The notes beneath the pieces were generated by a model that was not told the DNA's origin, did not search any database, and saw only the letters and a program-made list of their open reading frames with translations. DNA of 64,000 nucleotides from positions 1,936,071-2,000,070 of the forward strand of contig NZ_CP061288.1 of assembly GCF_018687355.1 (NCBI RefSeq), given 5' to 3'. Of this stretch, positions 21,233-29,326 are shown piece after piece. This DNA comes from Polynucleobacter sp. VK25 (lineage in GTDB: Bacteria; Pseudomonadota; Gammaproteobacteria; Burkholderiales; Burkholderiaceae). The stretch's first letter is position 1. Each line of letters starts with the position of its first letter. The translations under genes and the position numbers were made by a program.

Positions 21233-22365
21233 TAAAAGTTAAAGGATTTTTCTTTGGTATCTTTGCTGGCTTAGACCGCCAGCTAGGCCTTATTTTGCTT
21301 GGCTTAGCGGCTGTTGGCTTTTTTACTTTTTTATCTGCCAGTCAAAATACACCTGTACAAATTGCAGATGAGTTACGCAATCTTGCGCTCTCATTTGTGG
21401 TGATGTGGCTTGTCTCACGCATTCCACCAAAGTGGTTGGAGATGGGTGCAGTTTGGATTTATGGATTTGGTGTTGCCCTTTTGATTGCAGTGGCTGCATT
21501 TGGATTAATTAAAAAAGGTGCGCGTCGTTGGCTCAATATTGGTATTGTGATTCAGCCATCTGAGATCATGAAGATTGCAATGCCACTCATGCTCGCCTGG
21601 TACTTTCAAAAGCGTGAGGGCATTCAAAAATCTTGGGACTATGGAGTTGCCGCAATCATCTTAGCAATTCCCGTGTTCTTAATTGCCCGCCAACCAGACT
21701 TGGGTACTGCGTTACTTGTTTTTGCCGCAGGGATGTATGTCATTATTTTGGCGGGGCTACCCTGGAAATGGATCCTGCCATTTGTAGGGCTAGGCGTTAT
21801 TGGTATTTTGTTAATCATTATTTTCGGCGGCACTATTTGTGCACATGATGTGGTTTGGCCATTTGTTCACGACTATCAAAAGCATCGCATCTGCACTTTG
21901 CTTGATCCCACTAGCGATCCATTAGGAAAAGGTTTTCACACGATTCAATCGATGATTGCAATTGGTTCAGGTGGCTTCTTTGGCAAAGGCTGGTTCCAAG
22001 GAACTCAAGCGCACCTGGAATTCATTCCAGAAAAACATACCGACTTTGTGTTTGCTGTTTTTTCGGAAGAGTTTGGCTTATTGGGTAACCTGGTATTGCT
22101 AGCACTTTTCTTTGCATTGATTAAGCGGGGTCTTACTATCTCCGCAAGTGCTCCAAACTTATTCACACGATTACTCGGCGCAGCGGTCACCTTAATTTTC
22201 TTTACCTATGCATTTGTGAACATCGGCATGGTGAGCGGCCTATTACCAGTTGTTGGTGTCCCACTGCCATTCATTAGCTACGGTGGCACTGCGCTTGTAA
22301 CTTTAGGCTTTGGGGCTGGAATACTCATGAGTATTCATCGTCATCGTCGATTAGTGCAAAGCTAA
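21214..22365 (+). CDS. rodA: SEDS peptidoglycan glycosyltransferase RodA
   Basis: RodA polymerises lipid II for lateral wall growth together with PBP2. The 383-residue polytopic protein (about 10 helices) has the SEDS signatures RWLNIG, QPSEIMKIAMPL, RQPDLGTALL and the C-terminal GLLPVVGVPLPFISYGGT. The large periplasmic loop with GFHTIQSMIAIGSGG and WFQGTQAHLEFIPEKHTDF is intact. It is the last gene of the rod-shape operon, and a strong palindromic terminator follows. Confidence 0.96.
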   Translation: MEKSPLIKVKGFFFGIFAGLDRQLGLILLGLAAVGFFTFLSASQNTPVQIADELRNLALSFVVMWLVSRIPPKWLEMGAVWIYGFGVALLIAVAAFGLIKKGARRWLNIGIVIQPSEIMKIAMPLMLAWYFQKREGIQKSWDYGVAAIILAIPVFLIARQPDLGTALLVFAAGMYVIILAGLPWKWILPFVGLGVIGILLIIIFGGTICAHDVVWPFVHDYQKHRICTLLDPTSDPLGKGFHTIQSMIAIGSGGFFGKGWFQGTQAHLEFIPEKHTDFVFAVFSEEFGLLGNLVLLALFFALIKRGLTISASAPNLFTRLLGAAVTLIFFTYAFVNIGMVSGLLPVVGVPLPFISYGGTALVTLGFGAGILMSIHRHRRLVQS

Positions 22366-22410
22366 CGCAAAGAGGTGCTGTGTTTTTGTTTGTTTAGATT
22401 CTTGAGGAAA

Positions 22411-22440
22411 TAAAAAAGCCCGGCATGCCGGGCTTTTTTA
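22411..22440. terminator. Perfect palindromic bidirectional terminator between rodA and hupB
   Basis: The 30 bp at 22411-22440 are a perfect inverted repeat: TAAAAAAGCCCGGC on one side and GCCGGGCTTTTTTA on the other, around a central AT. The GC stem is flanked by six A/T residues on each side, so it ends transcription from both convergent units. Confidence 0.93.
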
Positions 22441-22455
22441 TCAACAAAGGAAGAA

Positions 22456-22740
22456 TTACTTCTTACGCTTGTTAACTGAATCTTTAAATGCCTTACCAGC
22501 AGAAAACTTAACAGTTTTTGCTGCAGCAATTTTGAGTGGCTCGCCAGTTTTTGGGTTACGACCCATACGTGCAGCGCGTTTGCCAGAAGCAAAAGTACCA
22601 AAGCCGATCAGTTGTACTGAGTCACCTTTAGTAACAGCTTTAATGATTGTCTCGATAGCAGAATTCAATGCAAATTCTGCTTTGGCTTTAGAGATCTCCG
22701 CGTCGTCAGCAATCGCTGCGATTAGTTCGGCTTTGTTCAA
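22456..22740 (-). CDS. hupB: HU-family nucleoid DNA-binding protein
   Basis: HU bends and compacts DNA. The 94-residue protein begins [10 protein letters not shown] and has the core VQLIGFGTF and the DNA-wrapping arm with R61NPKTG. I set the start at a TTG at 22740 because this gives the canonical HU N-terminus and AAGGAG lies 6 nt upstream; the open frame extends 12 codons further with no family similarity. The tail ends [10 protein letters not shown]. It is a single-gene unit converging on rodA. Confidence 0.95.
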   Translation of the reverse strand: MNKAELIAAIADDAEISKAKAEFALNSAIETIIKAVTKGDSVQLIGFGTFASGKRAARMGRNPKTGEPLKIAAAKTVKFSAGKAFKDSVNKRKK

Positions 22741-22853
22741 GTGAAGCTCCTTATAGATATTGATGTCAGCGCACATTACGCTTACATGATTTTAACCACA
22801 AAAAATTACAAAAATAAAGTTGCGTTACAGCAATTTTTTACTACGACTACAAA

Positions 22854-23219
22854 TTACTCATCCAAAACGGTGATATCAGAAACAAAGTACTCGGTATCTC
22901 CAAAACAGGTAGTTGGCAAACCAATGTGCTGCTCATACTTTAGGGCAACCTTTTTGCCTAAATTAGCATTAATTTTTTGCGCCACAGCATCTTCACGCAC
23001 CGTAAAGAGGAATTTTTCAGACATCGTGCCTGGCATGGAAACCATCGCTAGTTCACCTTCCCAGGTTTTGCATATGTAGCCACGATTAGAGAATTTCTGC
23101 ACATATCCTGCGCGCTCTCCACTTCCATAGCTCCAAGTGAGCATCCCCCATGTATAGACCGAAATACCTACTAACCCAATTAAAACAAGGCTTAAGAGCC
23201 ACTTTATAAAGCTATTCAT
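22854..23219 (-). CDS. Conserved hypothetical membrane-anchored protein
   Basis: The likely product is 121 residues from the ATG at 23219, preceded by AAGGA at 7 nt; the frame opens 9 codons earlier without a ribosome-binding site. It has one N-terminal membrane helix (about residues 4-26) and then a soluble region beginning YGSGERAGYVQKFSNRG, followed by ICKTWEGELAM. I recall similar proteins in Burkholderiales carrying an unsupported 6-phosphogluconate dehydrogenase label. Two cysteines (in YICKTW and PTTCFGD) could pair if the domain is periplasmic. No function can be assigned. Confidence 0.7.
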   Translation of the reverse strand: MNSFIKWLLSLVLIGLVGISVYTWGMLTWSYGSGERAGYVQKFSNRGYICKTWEGELAMVSMPGTMSEKFLFTVREDAVAQKINANLGKKVALKYEQHIGLPTTCFGDTEYFVSDITVLDE

Positions 23220-23370
23220 CAGAATTTCCTTGGTAAATCTACACACAAACCCTAAGCGGGTCCTGATATCTTCTGTAAGCAGTATATGGGCATCCCACTA
23301 GAAGAAATAGTCTATTTAGCGGCGACATCCAAATTAAAATACAGACAATTACCTCACTTAGACAAAACCC

Positions 23371-24273
23371 ATGGAAATTCGCCACATCATCTTTTTTATT
23401 TTTGTAGCATCAGCGGTCTATGTTTATTTCAGGGGCAAGGTTCGTTTTGGGGCCGTTAGATCTCTTACCGACTACCAAGTGCTTTTGGCACCCGTAAATA
23501 CGCTTTTATATTTGTTTTCAAAAGTAAAACCCGGCGCCTTTATTCCAGTAAGTCAATTTCCCGAGATGAAGCCTATTCAAGATAACTGGGAAATGATTCG
23601 TCAGGAAGCGCTTTCTTTGCAGGAAGGTGGCTCGATTGCAGCGGCCACCGGATATAACGATATTGGCTTTAACTCCTTCTTTCGCACTGGCTGGAAACGT
23701 TTTCACCTCTGCTGGTATGGAAAAGAGGTGCCGTCTGCCCTAGCAAAATGCCCTAAAACGGTTGCCCTGCTTAAATCCATTCCCTCTGTTAAAGCCGCCA
23801 TGTTCGCCTCGCTACCGCCTGGGGCAACGCTTGTGCGGCATCGCGACCCCTATGCGGGCTCCCTGCGCTATCACATTGGACTGGTGACGCCCAACGATCC
23901 AAAATGCTTTATCGATGTGGATGGGGAGCGTTATTTCTGGAAAGACGGCGAAGCAGTCATGTTTGATGAAACTTACATTCACTTCGCCGCCAATGAAACA
24001 GACCAGCAAAGAATCATTTTATTTTGCGACGTAGAGCGTCCAGTTCACACTAAGGTGGTTGAGCTATTCAATCGTTGGTTTGGAAGATATGTCATGAGTG
24101 CCGCCTCATCTCAAAACGTTGAAGGGGAAAAAGTAGGCTTTGTAAATGTTCTATTTACTTATTTCTATCATCTGCGCGCACAAGCCAAAAAGTTAAAAGC
24201 AAAACATCGCTCCATTTATTACGTAGGCAAATGGGTTCTCATTCTGGGAATTTTGTGGGCTATTTTTTGGTAA
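23371..24273 (+). CDS. lpxO: LpxO-like lipid A fatty-acyl 2-hydroxylase (Fe(II)/2-oxoglutarate dioxygenase)
   Basis: LpxO adds a 2-hydroxyl group to a secondary acyl chain of lipid A. The 300-residue protein has hydrophobic anchors at both ends (about 3-20 and 284-300) around an aspartyl/asparaginyl hydroxylase-type domain. The iron facial triad is visible as H157-R-D159 (VRHRDPYAG) and H204 (TYIHFAANET), with R214 as the likely 2-oxoglutarate ligand. Its substrate acyl chains would be added by the LpxL-family enzymes in this window. Annotation as plain aspartyl beta-hydroxylase would be misleading given the membrane anchors. Confidence 0.85.
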   Translation: MEIRHIIFFIFVASAVYVYFRGKVRFGAVRSLTDYQVLLAPVNTLLYLFSKVKPGAFIPVSQFPEMKPIQDNWEMIRQEALSLQEGGSIAAATGYNDIGFNSFFRTGWKRFHLCWYGKEVPSALAKCPKTVALLKSIPSVKAAMFASLPPGATLVRHRDPYAGSLRYHIGLVTPNDPKCFIDVDGERYFWKDGEAVMFDETYIHFAANETDQQRIILFCDVERPVHTKVVELFNRWFGRYVMSAASSQNVEGEKVGFVNVLFTYFYHLRAQAKKLKAKHRSIYYVGKWVLILGILWAIFW

Positions 24274-24288
24274 ATCTAAAGTTGGGCT

Positions 24289-24585
24289 TTAGGGGCTTAA
24301 CAGCTGAGCAATTTGCTCGGGGCTGATAGACCCCCAAATTTCCACTCGTTTCTTGCGGCTATTTTGACCAGAAACAAATTGAATCTGTTTTTGAGGCACC
24401 CTTAATTGCTTAGAAAGCCACGCCAGTAAGAGCTCATTGGCCTTGTTTTCAAGGGCTGGCGCCTGCAGAGAAATTTTTAAGCAGCCATCATGTAGGCCAA
24501 CGACTTTAGTCACCTTTGCGCCTGGTTGGCAATGCAAATTTAAGATAATTCCGGCGGGGGTTTGTTTTAACCAAATAGGCGTCAT
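24289..24585 (-). CDS. DUF167 (YggU) family protein
   Basis: This 98-residue protein has the YggU/DUF167 core: ILNLHCQPGAKVTKVVG, then LKISLQAPALENKANELLLAWL and LVSGQNSRKK-type basic strand (here FVSGQNSRKKRVEIWG). The family is a small alpha/beta fold with no proven function. It is divergent from the carbonic anhydrase gene with a 22-bp gap and convergent with lpxO. Confidence 0.88.
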   Translation of the reverse strand: MTPIWLKQTPAGIILNLHCQPGAKVTKVVGLHDGCLKISLQAPALENKANELLLAWLSKQLRVPQKQIQFVSGQNSRKKRVEIWGSISPEQIAQLLSP

Positions 24586-24607
24586 TAAAGTACTTTAAAC
24601 TGAAAGC

Positions 24608-25279
24608 ATGACGATGAAGAATTCTCAAGCTTTAGAACAGCTATTTGCCAATAATCGTGCCTGGGCCGAAAGCATGGTGGCAAAGGATGCCAACTTCTTT
24701 AAGCGCCTTGTTTCGCAGCAGGCCCCTGAATATCTTTGGATCGGCTGCTCAGATAGCCGAGTGCCGGCAAATGACATTGTGAATCTTCTGCCTGGTGAAT
24801 TATTTGTGCATCGAAATGTTGCAAACGTAGTTGTTCACACTGATTTAAATTGCTTATCTGTAATTCAGTTTGCTATTGATCTACTTAAAGTTAAACATAT
24901 ATTGGTAGTAGGGCACTACGGATGCTCTGGTGTACATGCCGCTTTAGCTGATAAACGGGTTGGCTTAGCCGACAATTGGTTGCGTCATGTAAAGGACGTA
25001 CACCAAAAACACGAGCGTTATTTGGGCGATATGCTTCCAACTCCCAAACGTCAAGATCGACTGTGCGAACTTAATGTCATTGAACAGGTTGTTAATGTAT
25101 GTGAGACAACCATCGTGCAAGATGCGTGGGCACGAGGACAAGATTTGACTGTGCACGGATGGGCCTATCGCCTTGAGACTGGTTTAGTGAATGACTTAGG
25201 CATGTCCAGCAAATCTATTGAAGAAATGACAGAGCGCTATGCCAAATCCGTAAAGCGTTACGAATCAGAACAAAACTAA
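24608..25279 (+). CDS. can: Beta-class carbonic anhydrase
   Basis: The enzyme hydrates CO2 to bicarbonate, supplying carboxylases. The 223-residue protein has the zinc ligands C47 (with D49 in CSDSR), H103 and C106 (GHYGCSGV), the arrangement of the Can/YadF type. It starts at ATG 24608 (a second ATG follows two codons later). The third LpxL paralogue begins 1 nt after its stop, so the two are probably co-transcribed and perhaps coupled. Confidence 0.96.
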   Translation: MTMKNSQALEQLFANNRAWAESMVAKDANFFKRLVSQQAPEYLWIGCSDSRVPANDIVNLLPGELFVHRNVANVVVHTDLNCLSVIQFAIDLLKVKHILVVGHYGCSGVHAALADKRVGLADNWLRHVKDVHQKHERYLGDMLPTPKRQDRLCELNVIEQVVNVCETTIVQDAWARGQDLTVHGWAYRLETGLVNDLGMSSKSIEEMTERYAKSVKRYESEQN

Positions 25280-25280
25280 T

Positions 25281-26180
25281 TTGCTCAAATCCATTTCCAA
25301 TCAAGCAAGCGTCGTCCTACTTAGAATTCTTGCCCTTCTGCCGTATAGGCTGTTAGTCGCAATTGGTTACGGCCTTGGATACATTGCCGCTCGTATTCCC
25401 AGCGACAGAAATCGCGTGGTCAAAACAAATCTTCAGTTGTGCTTTCCTAATTTAAGCGCGGCTGAAATTGATGCGCTTGCTAAGGAGCATTGGCGCTTGC
25501 TGGGACGTAGCTTGGTTGAGAAAAGCATCATCTGGTGTGGCAGCTCTAAACAACTGAGCAATATGATTGAGGTGAAATCAGCAGTCGATCTTTCTAGTAA
25601 AAAACCACGCATTCTCGTCAATATGCATTTCACGGGAATTGAGGGCAGCATTATTTTGAGCGCCCTCTCTAGAGAAAAGCACTGGCCACGGACCTCAGGA
25701 TTTTTTCAACGAATGAAAAATCCATTCTTTAACAAAAAGATTGTGGACTGGCGTAACCGTTTTGGGGGCAACTCTATTGATCGACAAGGTAATGCCAAAG
25801 CCATCATTCGAGAAATACGCAATGGGGACTTCATCATCATTGCGCCCGATATTGACCTGGGTCTTAAAGATTCTGAATTTGTCCCTTTTTTTGGAATTCA
25901 AACCAATACCATCACTACCATCTCCCGTTTAGCCAAAATTACTGGCGCCGATGTTTGCATGATGACCACCACATTGAAGGCCGATGAATCAGGCTATCTT
26001 TGTGAAATTGGCGCTCCATTAGAAAACTTTCCGGGGGCGGATTCCAAATCAGATACTGCTCGCCTGAATCAATATTTTGAAGCTGAAATTCGACTGCGGC
26101 CGGCTGAGTACTACTGGGTTCATAAACGCTTTAAAAACCGCCCCGATAACGGTCCAAGCCCCTATAACCCTTCTAAATAA
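25281..26180 (+). CDS. LpxL/HtrB-family lipid A acyltransferase (third paralogue)
   Basis: This 299-residue late acyltransferase has the catalytic HX4E motif as H116FTGIE121 and the same blocks as the gene at 2047 ([49 protein letters not shown]). The N-terminal hydrophobic anchor spans about 8-38. The start is a TTG at 25281, only 1 nt after the carbonic anhydrase stop, with no good Shine-Dalgarno, so it probably depends on terminating ribosomes from the upstream gene. It is a duplicate of the 2047 gene moved to another operon, perhaps for a different acyl chain or growth condition. Confidence 0.87.
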   Translation: MLKSISNQASVVLLRILALLPYRLLVAIGYGLGYIAARIPSDRNRVVKTNLQLCFPNLSAAEIDALAKEHWRLLGRSLVEKSIIWCGSSKQLSNMIEVKSAVDLSSKKPRILVNMHFTGIEGSIILSALSREKHWPRTSGFFQRMKNPFFNKKIVDWRNRFGGNSIDRQGNAKAIIREIRNGDFIIIAPDIDLGLKDSEFVPFFGIQTNTITTISRLAKITGADVCMMTTTLKADESGYLCEIGAPLENFPGADSKSDTARLNQYFEAEIRLRPAEYYWVHKRFKNRPDNGPSPYNPSK

Positions 26181-26205
26181 AGGGCGTTTGTCCTATCATT
26201 AAGGA

Positions 26206-26958
26206 ATGACCGAACGTATTGGGCTCTTTGCCGATCTCCACAGTAATTTAGAAGCCTTTGAGGCATGCATGGCTCGTGCCGAGGAGCTTGGGGTAACGCG
26301 GATGGTTTTCTTAGGCGATCTCGTAGGTTATAACGCTGACCCAGCGGCAATTATTGATCGTATCTCTACCCTGGTTGAAAATAAAAAAGCGATTGCTATC
26401 CTAGGCAATCATGATGAAGCTGTTTTTAAAGATAGTCGCGATCAAATGAATGCTAGCGCTAACGCTGCTATTGAATGGACTAAGTCTCAACTAAAAAATA
26501 GTCATGTAGATTTCCTAAAAAATCTACCCCTCATTATTCAAGAAGAAAAAATCTGCTTTGTACATGCTTCTGCACATAATCCTGCTGACTGGAATTACAT
26601 CACTGACAGTATGAGTGCGTGGCGCTGCGTACAAAACTCTGGCAAGAATTACACCTTTGTTGGACATGCACATGAGCAGGCCCTTTTTTATCAAAGCGCA
26701 GTTGGAAAACTCATTCGCTTTGCCCCGCATCCTGGTGAAGAAATTCCAGTACTCCATCATCGGCAATGGGTGGGCGTTGTAGGCTCACTTGGTCAACCTA
26801 GAGATGGCAACCCCGAAGCTTGCTTTGCAGTATTTGAACCTAGCTCTGAAGTTCTCACATTTCATCGCGTACCCTATGATCACTTTACTGCTGCAGATAA
26901 AGTGCGTCGTGCCGGCCTGCCAGAAGACCTGGCAAATCGCCTCATTACCGGCAAGTAA
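26206..26958 (+). CDS. Calcineurin-like metallophosphoesterase
   Basis: The 250-residue protein has the metallophosphoesterase motifs in order: D10-L-H12, GD38LVGY, GN68H69D70, a later VHASAHNP histidine, and GHAHEQ. It is of the small YfcE/prokaryotic type rather than the diadenosine tetraphosphatase or UDP-sugar hydrolase types. It ends 5 bp before a Ser/Thr kinase-UspA fusion on the same strand, so it may be the matching phosphatase, but phosphodiesterase activity is equally possible from sequence. Confidence 0.88.
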   Translation: MTERIGLFADLHSNLEAFEACMARAEELGVTRMVFLGDLVGYNADPAAIIDRISTLVENKKAIAILGNHDEAVFKDSRDQMNASANAAIEWTKSQLKNSHVDFLKNLPLIIQEEKICFVHASAHNPADWNYITDSMSAWRCVQNSGKNYTFVGHAHEQALFYQSAVGKLIRFAPHPGEEIPVLHHRQWVGVVGSLGQPRDGNPEACFAVFEPSSEVLTFHRVPYDHFTAADKVRRAGLPEDLANRLITGK

Positions 26959-26963
26959 ACTCG

Positions 26964-28382
26964 ATGCCAATTAACAAAGACATTGAAGCAGTAGACGACA
27001 TATTTCAAGAGGGCAAAGTAGTAGATGGCTTTGTCTTAGGCAAGGAGGTGCATCGCGGAGGTATGGCCAGCCTGTTTTCTGCCACCAAAGAAGGTGTCGA
27101 TGTACCCATTCTGCTAAAGATACCGCGCGTAGGTAGAGATCAGCCTGTAGAAAGCTTGATCGGCTTTGAAACTGAACTGACGATCTTGCGCTCACTTAAA
27201 AGTCCCTATGTTCCTAAATATTTAGGCTCTGGCAATATGGCTACGCGCCCATATATTGCAATGGAAAGAGTTGAAGGTCGTCCACTAGAGGATTACATTA
27301 AAGAAGGTAAAGTATTTACGATTGATGAAGTGGTGCGTATTGGCGCAGACCTAGCGCAAGCCGTTCAATCTCTACACTCACAAGATGCTATCCACTTAGA
27401 TATCAAGCCTGAAAATATATTGCTCGATGACCAAGGCAAACTAACCCTCATTGATTTTGGTTTATCGCACCATGCTCGATATCCCGACTTGCTTGCAGAA
27501 GCAATGCGTAAAGGGGTTGGATCTGCGCCATATATTTCTCCAGAGCAAGTGGCTGGGATACGGTCTGATTCACGTAGCGATATTTTCTCTATCGGCGCGA
27601 TCATGTATGAATTGCTCACTGGCGAACTGCCGTTTGGCAACCCGCAAACCATGAGTGGTCTGCGAAGACGGATGTGGGCCGAACCATTCCCCCTGCGCGC
27701 TATTCGCAAAGAAATCCCCCGCTGGTTACAAGAGGTAGTTCTTAGATGTCTAGAGCCAAGGGCTGCAGACCGCTATCAAAGTGCTGCACGCCTACGACAA
27801 GTATTAAGAGATCCGGAGGGTGTTACGCTCACTGAACGTGCTGATCGAGTTGAGCCGCCTAGTTTTTGGCAAAACCTTAAGGGCATGTTTAAGGCTGCGG
27901 GCTACGAACCCTCACCAAGCCCTCGCCCCAGCATGGGCAATTTTGATGCGCCACTGATGATTGCTGCGATTGATACGCGCCAGTCAGATGAAGATCTTCG
28001 CGAACGCATGCAAAGCACTGCAAAAAATTTATTGCAGGCTTATCCTGAAAGTCGCCTAATTTGTATAAGCACCATCAGTAGCACGCCAACTTTTGAAGGC
28101 AACCAAGAAAATGAAACCGCCAGTGGAATTGTGCGCGGCCATTTAGTGCAATTGATGGATTGGGCAAAACCACTGAAGTTGCCACCTGAAAGAATTTCTT
28201 ATCACGTACTAGAGGCCCTTGATCCCGCCTCGCGTATTGTTGAATTCGCCAAGGACAATGATGCGTCCCTAATTCTGATTGGGGCATCGCATAAGTTACC
28301 TAATAAGGTAACGCCCTGGAGAACCTCGATGACCAAGATTGTCGAAGAGGCTCCCTGTAGTGTTCACATTGTTCGCACTTAA
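26964..28382 (+). CDS. Serine/threonine protein kinase fused to a UspA-like domain
   Basis: The 472-residue cytoplasmic protein has an N-terminal Hanks-type kinase (about 22-283): a glycine-rich lead LGKEVHRGGMASLF, K52, E70, the catalytic loop HLD146IKPEN, D164FG and the ISPEQ segment, with an R270YQSA end. After a Pro/Ser linker (about 313-328) follows a universal-stress-protein domain (329-472) ending CSVHIVRT. The UspA nucleotide motif is degenerate: G440ASH lacks the second glycine of GxxG. No membrane helix or PASTA repeats occur, so signal sensing would be through the UspA domain. It follows the metallophosphoesterase by 5 bp. Confidence 0.92.
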   Translation: MPINKDIEAVDDIFQEGKVVDGFVLGKEVHRGGMASLFSATKEGVDVPILLKIPRVGRDQPVESLIGFETELTILRSLKSPYVPKYLGSGNMATRPYIAMERVEGRPLEDYIKEGKVFTIDEVVRIGADLAQAVQSLHSQDAIHLDIKPENILLDDQGKLTLIDFGLSHHARYPDLLAEAMRKGVGSAPYISPEQVAGIRSDSRSDIFSIGAIMYELLTGELPFGNPQTMSGLRRRMWAEPFPLRAIRKEIPRWLQEVVLRCLEPRAADRYQSAARLRQVLRDPEGVTLTERADRVEPPSFWQNLKGMFKAAGYEPSPSPRPSMGNFDAPLMIAAIDTRQSDEDLRERMQSTAKNLLQAYPESRLICISTISSTPTFEGNQENETASGIVRGHLVQLMDWAKPLKLPPERISYHVLEALDPASRIVEFAKDNDASLILIGASHKLPNKVTPWRTSMTKIVEEAPCSVHIVRT

Positions 28383-28385
28383 AGT

Positions 28386-29009
28386 TTATTCAGGAAAACG
28401 GGGCAGGCGCTCGGCGCCGGCTGGTATCTGATGCCTGGCCATATTCATCTCCATGGCCAAAAAGGTGTAATACCCTGCAATCCCCGCTAAATCGATCGCG
28501 CCTTTTTTGCCAAAACGCTTCTCTGTTTTTGCAAATGTAGCATCTGAAACGCGTTTATACCTTTGCAGTTCAGTAGTGAAATCGTAGACTATCGCTTCAT
28601 CTTCGCTCATGCCTTCGGGTCTTCTACCTTCTTTTAGGGCCTGAGCAATTGCCGGCTTTAATCCAGCTTTAATGGCGATTGGATAATGAACATACCACTC
28701 ATAATCTTGCGTCCACTCACGCGCAGTAATCAGAATTGCAAACTCACTCAAGAGGCTATCGAATGCGGAGTTATAGCGCAGATAATCACCCATTGCGCGG
28801 GCATTATTCATCAGCTGTGGGCTGTACATCAACATAGCAAAAGGTCCCCAGGGGGCCTTTTTGCGTGCGGCCTCAAATTCCTTTGCAGCGTTTTTCTGCT
28901 CTATTGTGTATTGATCTACTGGAATTTCTGGAAGCCGTGTTTGCGCAAACACGGCTTGACTAAATACTAGCGTTGCGATGAACAACAAATACATTTGATT
29001 TCTTTTCAT
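28386..29009 (-). CDS. Secreted carboxymuconolactone decarboxylase-like protein
   Basis: The 207-residue product starts at ATG 29009, with GGAG 6 nt upstream, and has a signal peptide (MKRNQMYLLFIATLVFSQAV, cleaved near FAQ). The mature part resembles the CMD/AhpD-like helical family, with the ITAREWTQDYEWYVH region. It has no CxxC, so peroxidase activity of the AhpD type is unlikely. The same frame opens 17 codons earlier, but those codons look like the tail of a degraded dctA gene rather than part of this protein. Substrate unknown. Confidence 0.75.
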   Translation of the reverse strand: MKRNQMYLLFIATLVFSQAVFAQTRLPEIPVDQYTIEQKNAAKEFEAARKKAPWGPFAMLMYSPQLMNNARAMGDYLRYNSAFDSLLSEFAILITAREWTQDYEWYVHYPIAIKAGLKPAIAQALKEGRRPEGMSEDEAIVYDFTTELQRYKRVSDATFAKTEKRFGKKGAIDLAGIAGYYTFLAMEMNMARHQIPAGAERLPRFPE

Positions 29010-29242
29010 TGGGGTCTCCAGATTCAAAAATTTTTTCATTTTCTCTTGTCGTTGATCCAAGATTACCTCGGGCTCTTGTGCCTCAATCCAATTGTCGCGA
29101 TTAAGGGCGCTAGTTAACTGTTTTTGGTCAAGCTCGCCGGTCTAGCCTGCAACAATAATCGTGGCCAAACCAATGACAACAGCTTTAAGTACTTGAATAT
29201 AAAGGATTTTATAGAGTAGTGGCTTTTTAAAGTCTTAGTCAT
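29010..29242 (-). pseudogene. dctA: Remnant of a DctA-type C4-dicarboxylate transporter gene (ends only)
   Basis: The reverse strand has an intact AAGGA site and ATG at 29242 (MTKTL). After a one-base frame slip in the A-run it reads KKPLLYKILYIQVLKAVVIG, which fits the N-terminus of DctA. This runs directly into LATIIVAG, a TAG where DctA has tryptophan, and TGELDQKQLTSALNRD, which fits the DctA C-terminus. About 380 central codons are missing. The gene thus shows a large in-place deletion, a frameshift and a nonsense codon. Family assignment is from memory of DctA ends, without a search. Confidence 0.6.
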
Positions 29243-29326
29243 TAGGGCTTCCTTTATTGAGTCACGCGCTAGCAAATCGGCTACTGCTGAAATGAGATAG
29301 TACCTCGATCCTACTGGTACTCATGG

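Noticed and set aside
29010..29060. Longer start of the secreted CMD-like protein from a TTG at 29060
   Set aside because: It would put 17 residues before a good signal peptide; the codons look like the dctA remnant's tail, and the ATG at 29009 has its own GGAG site.
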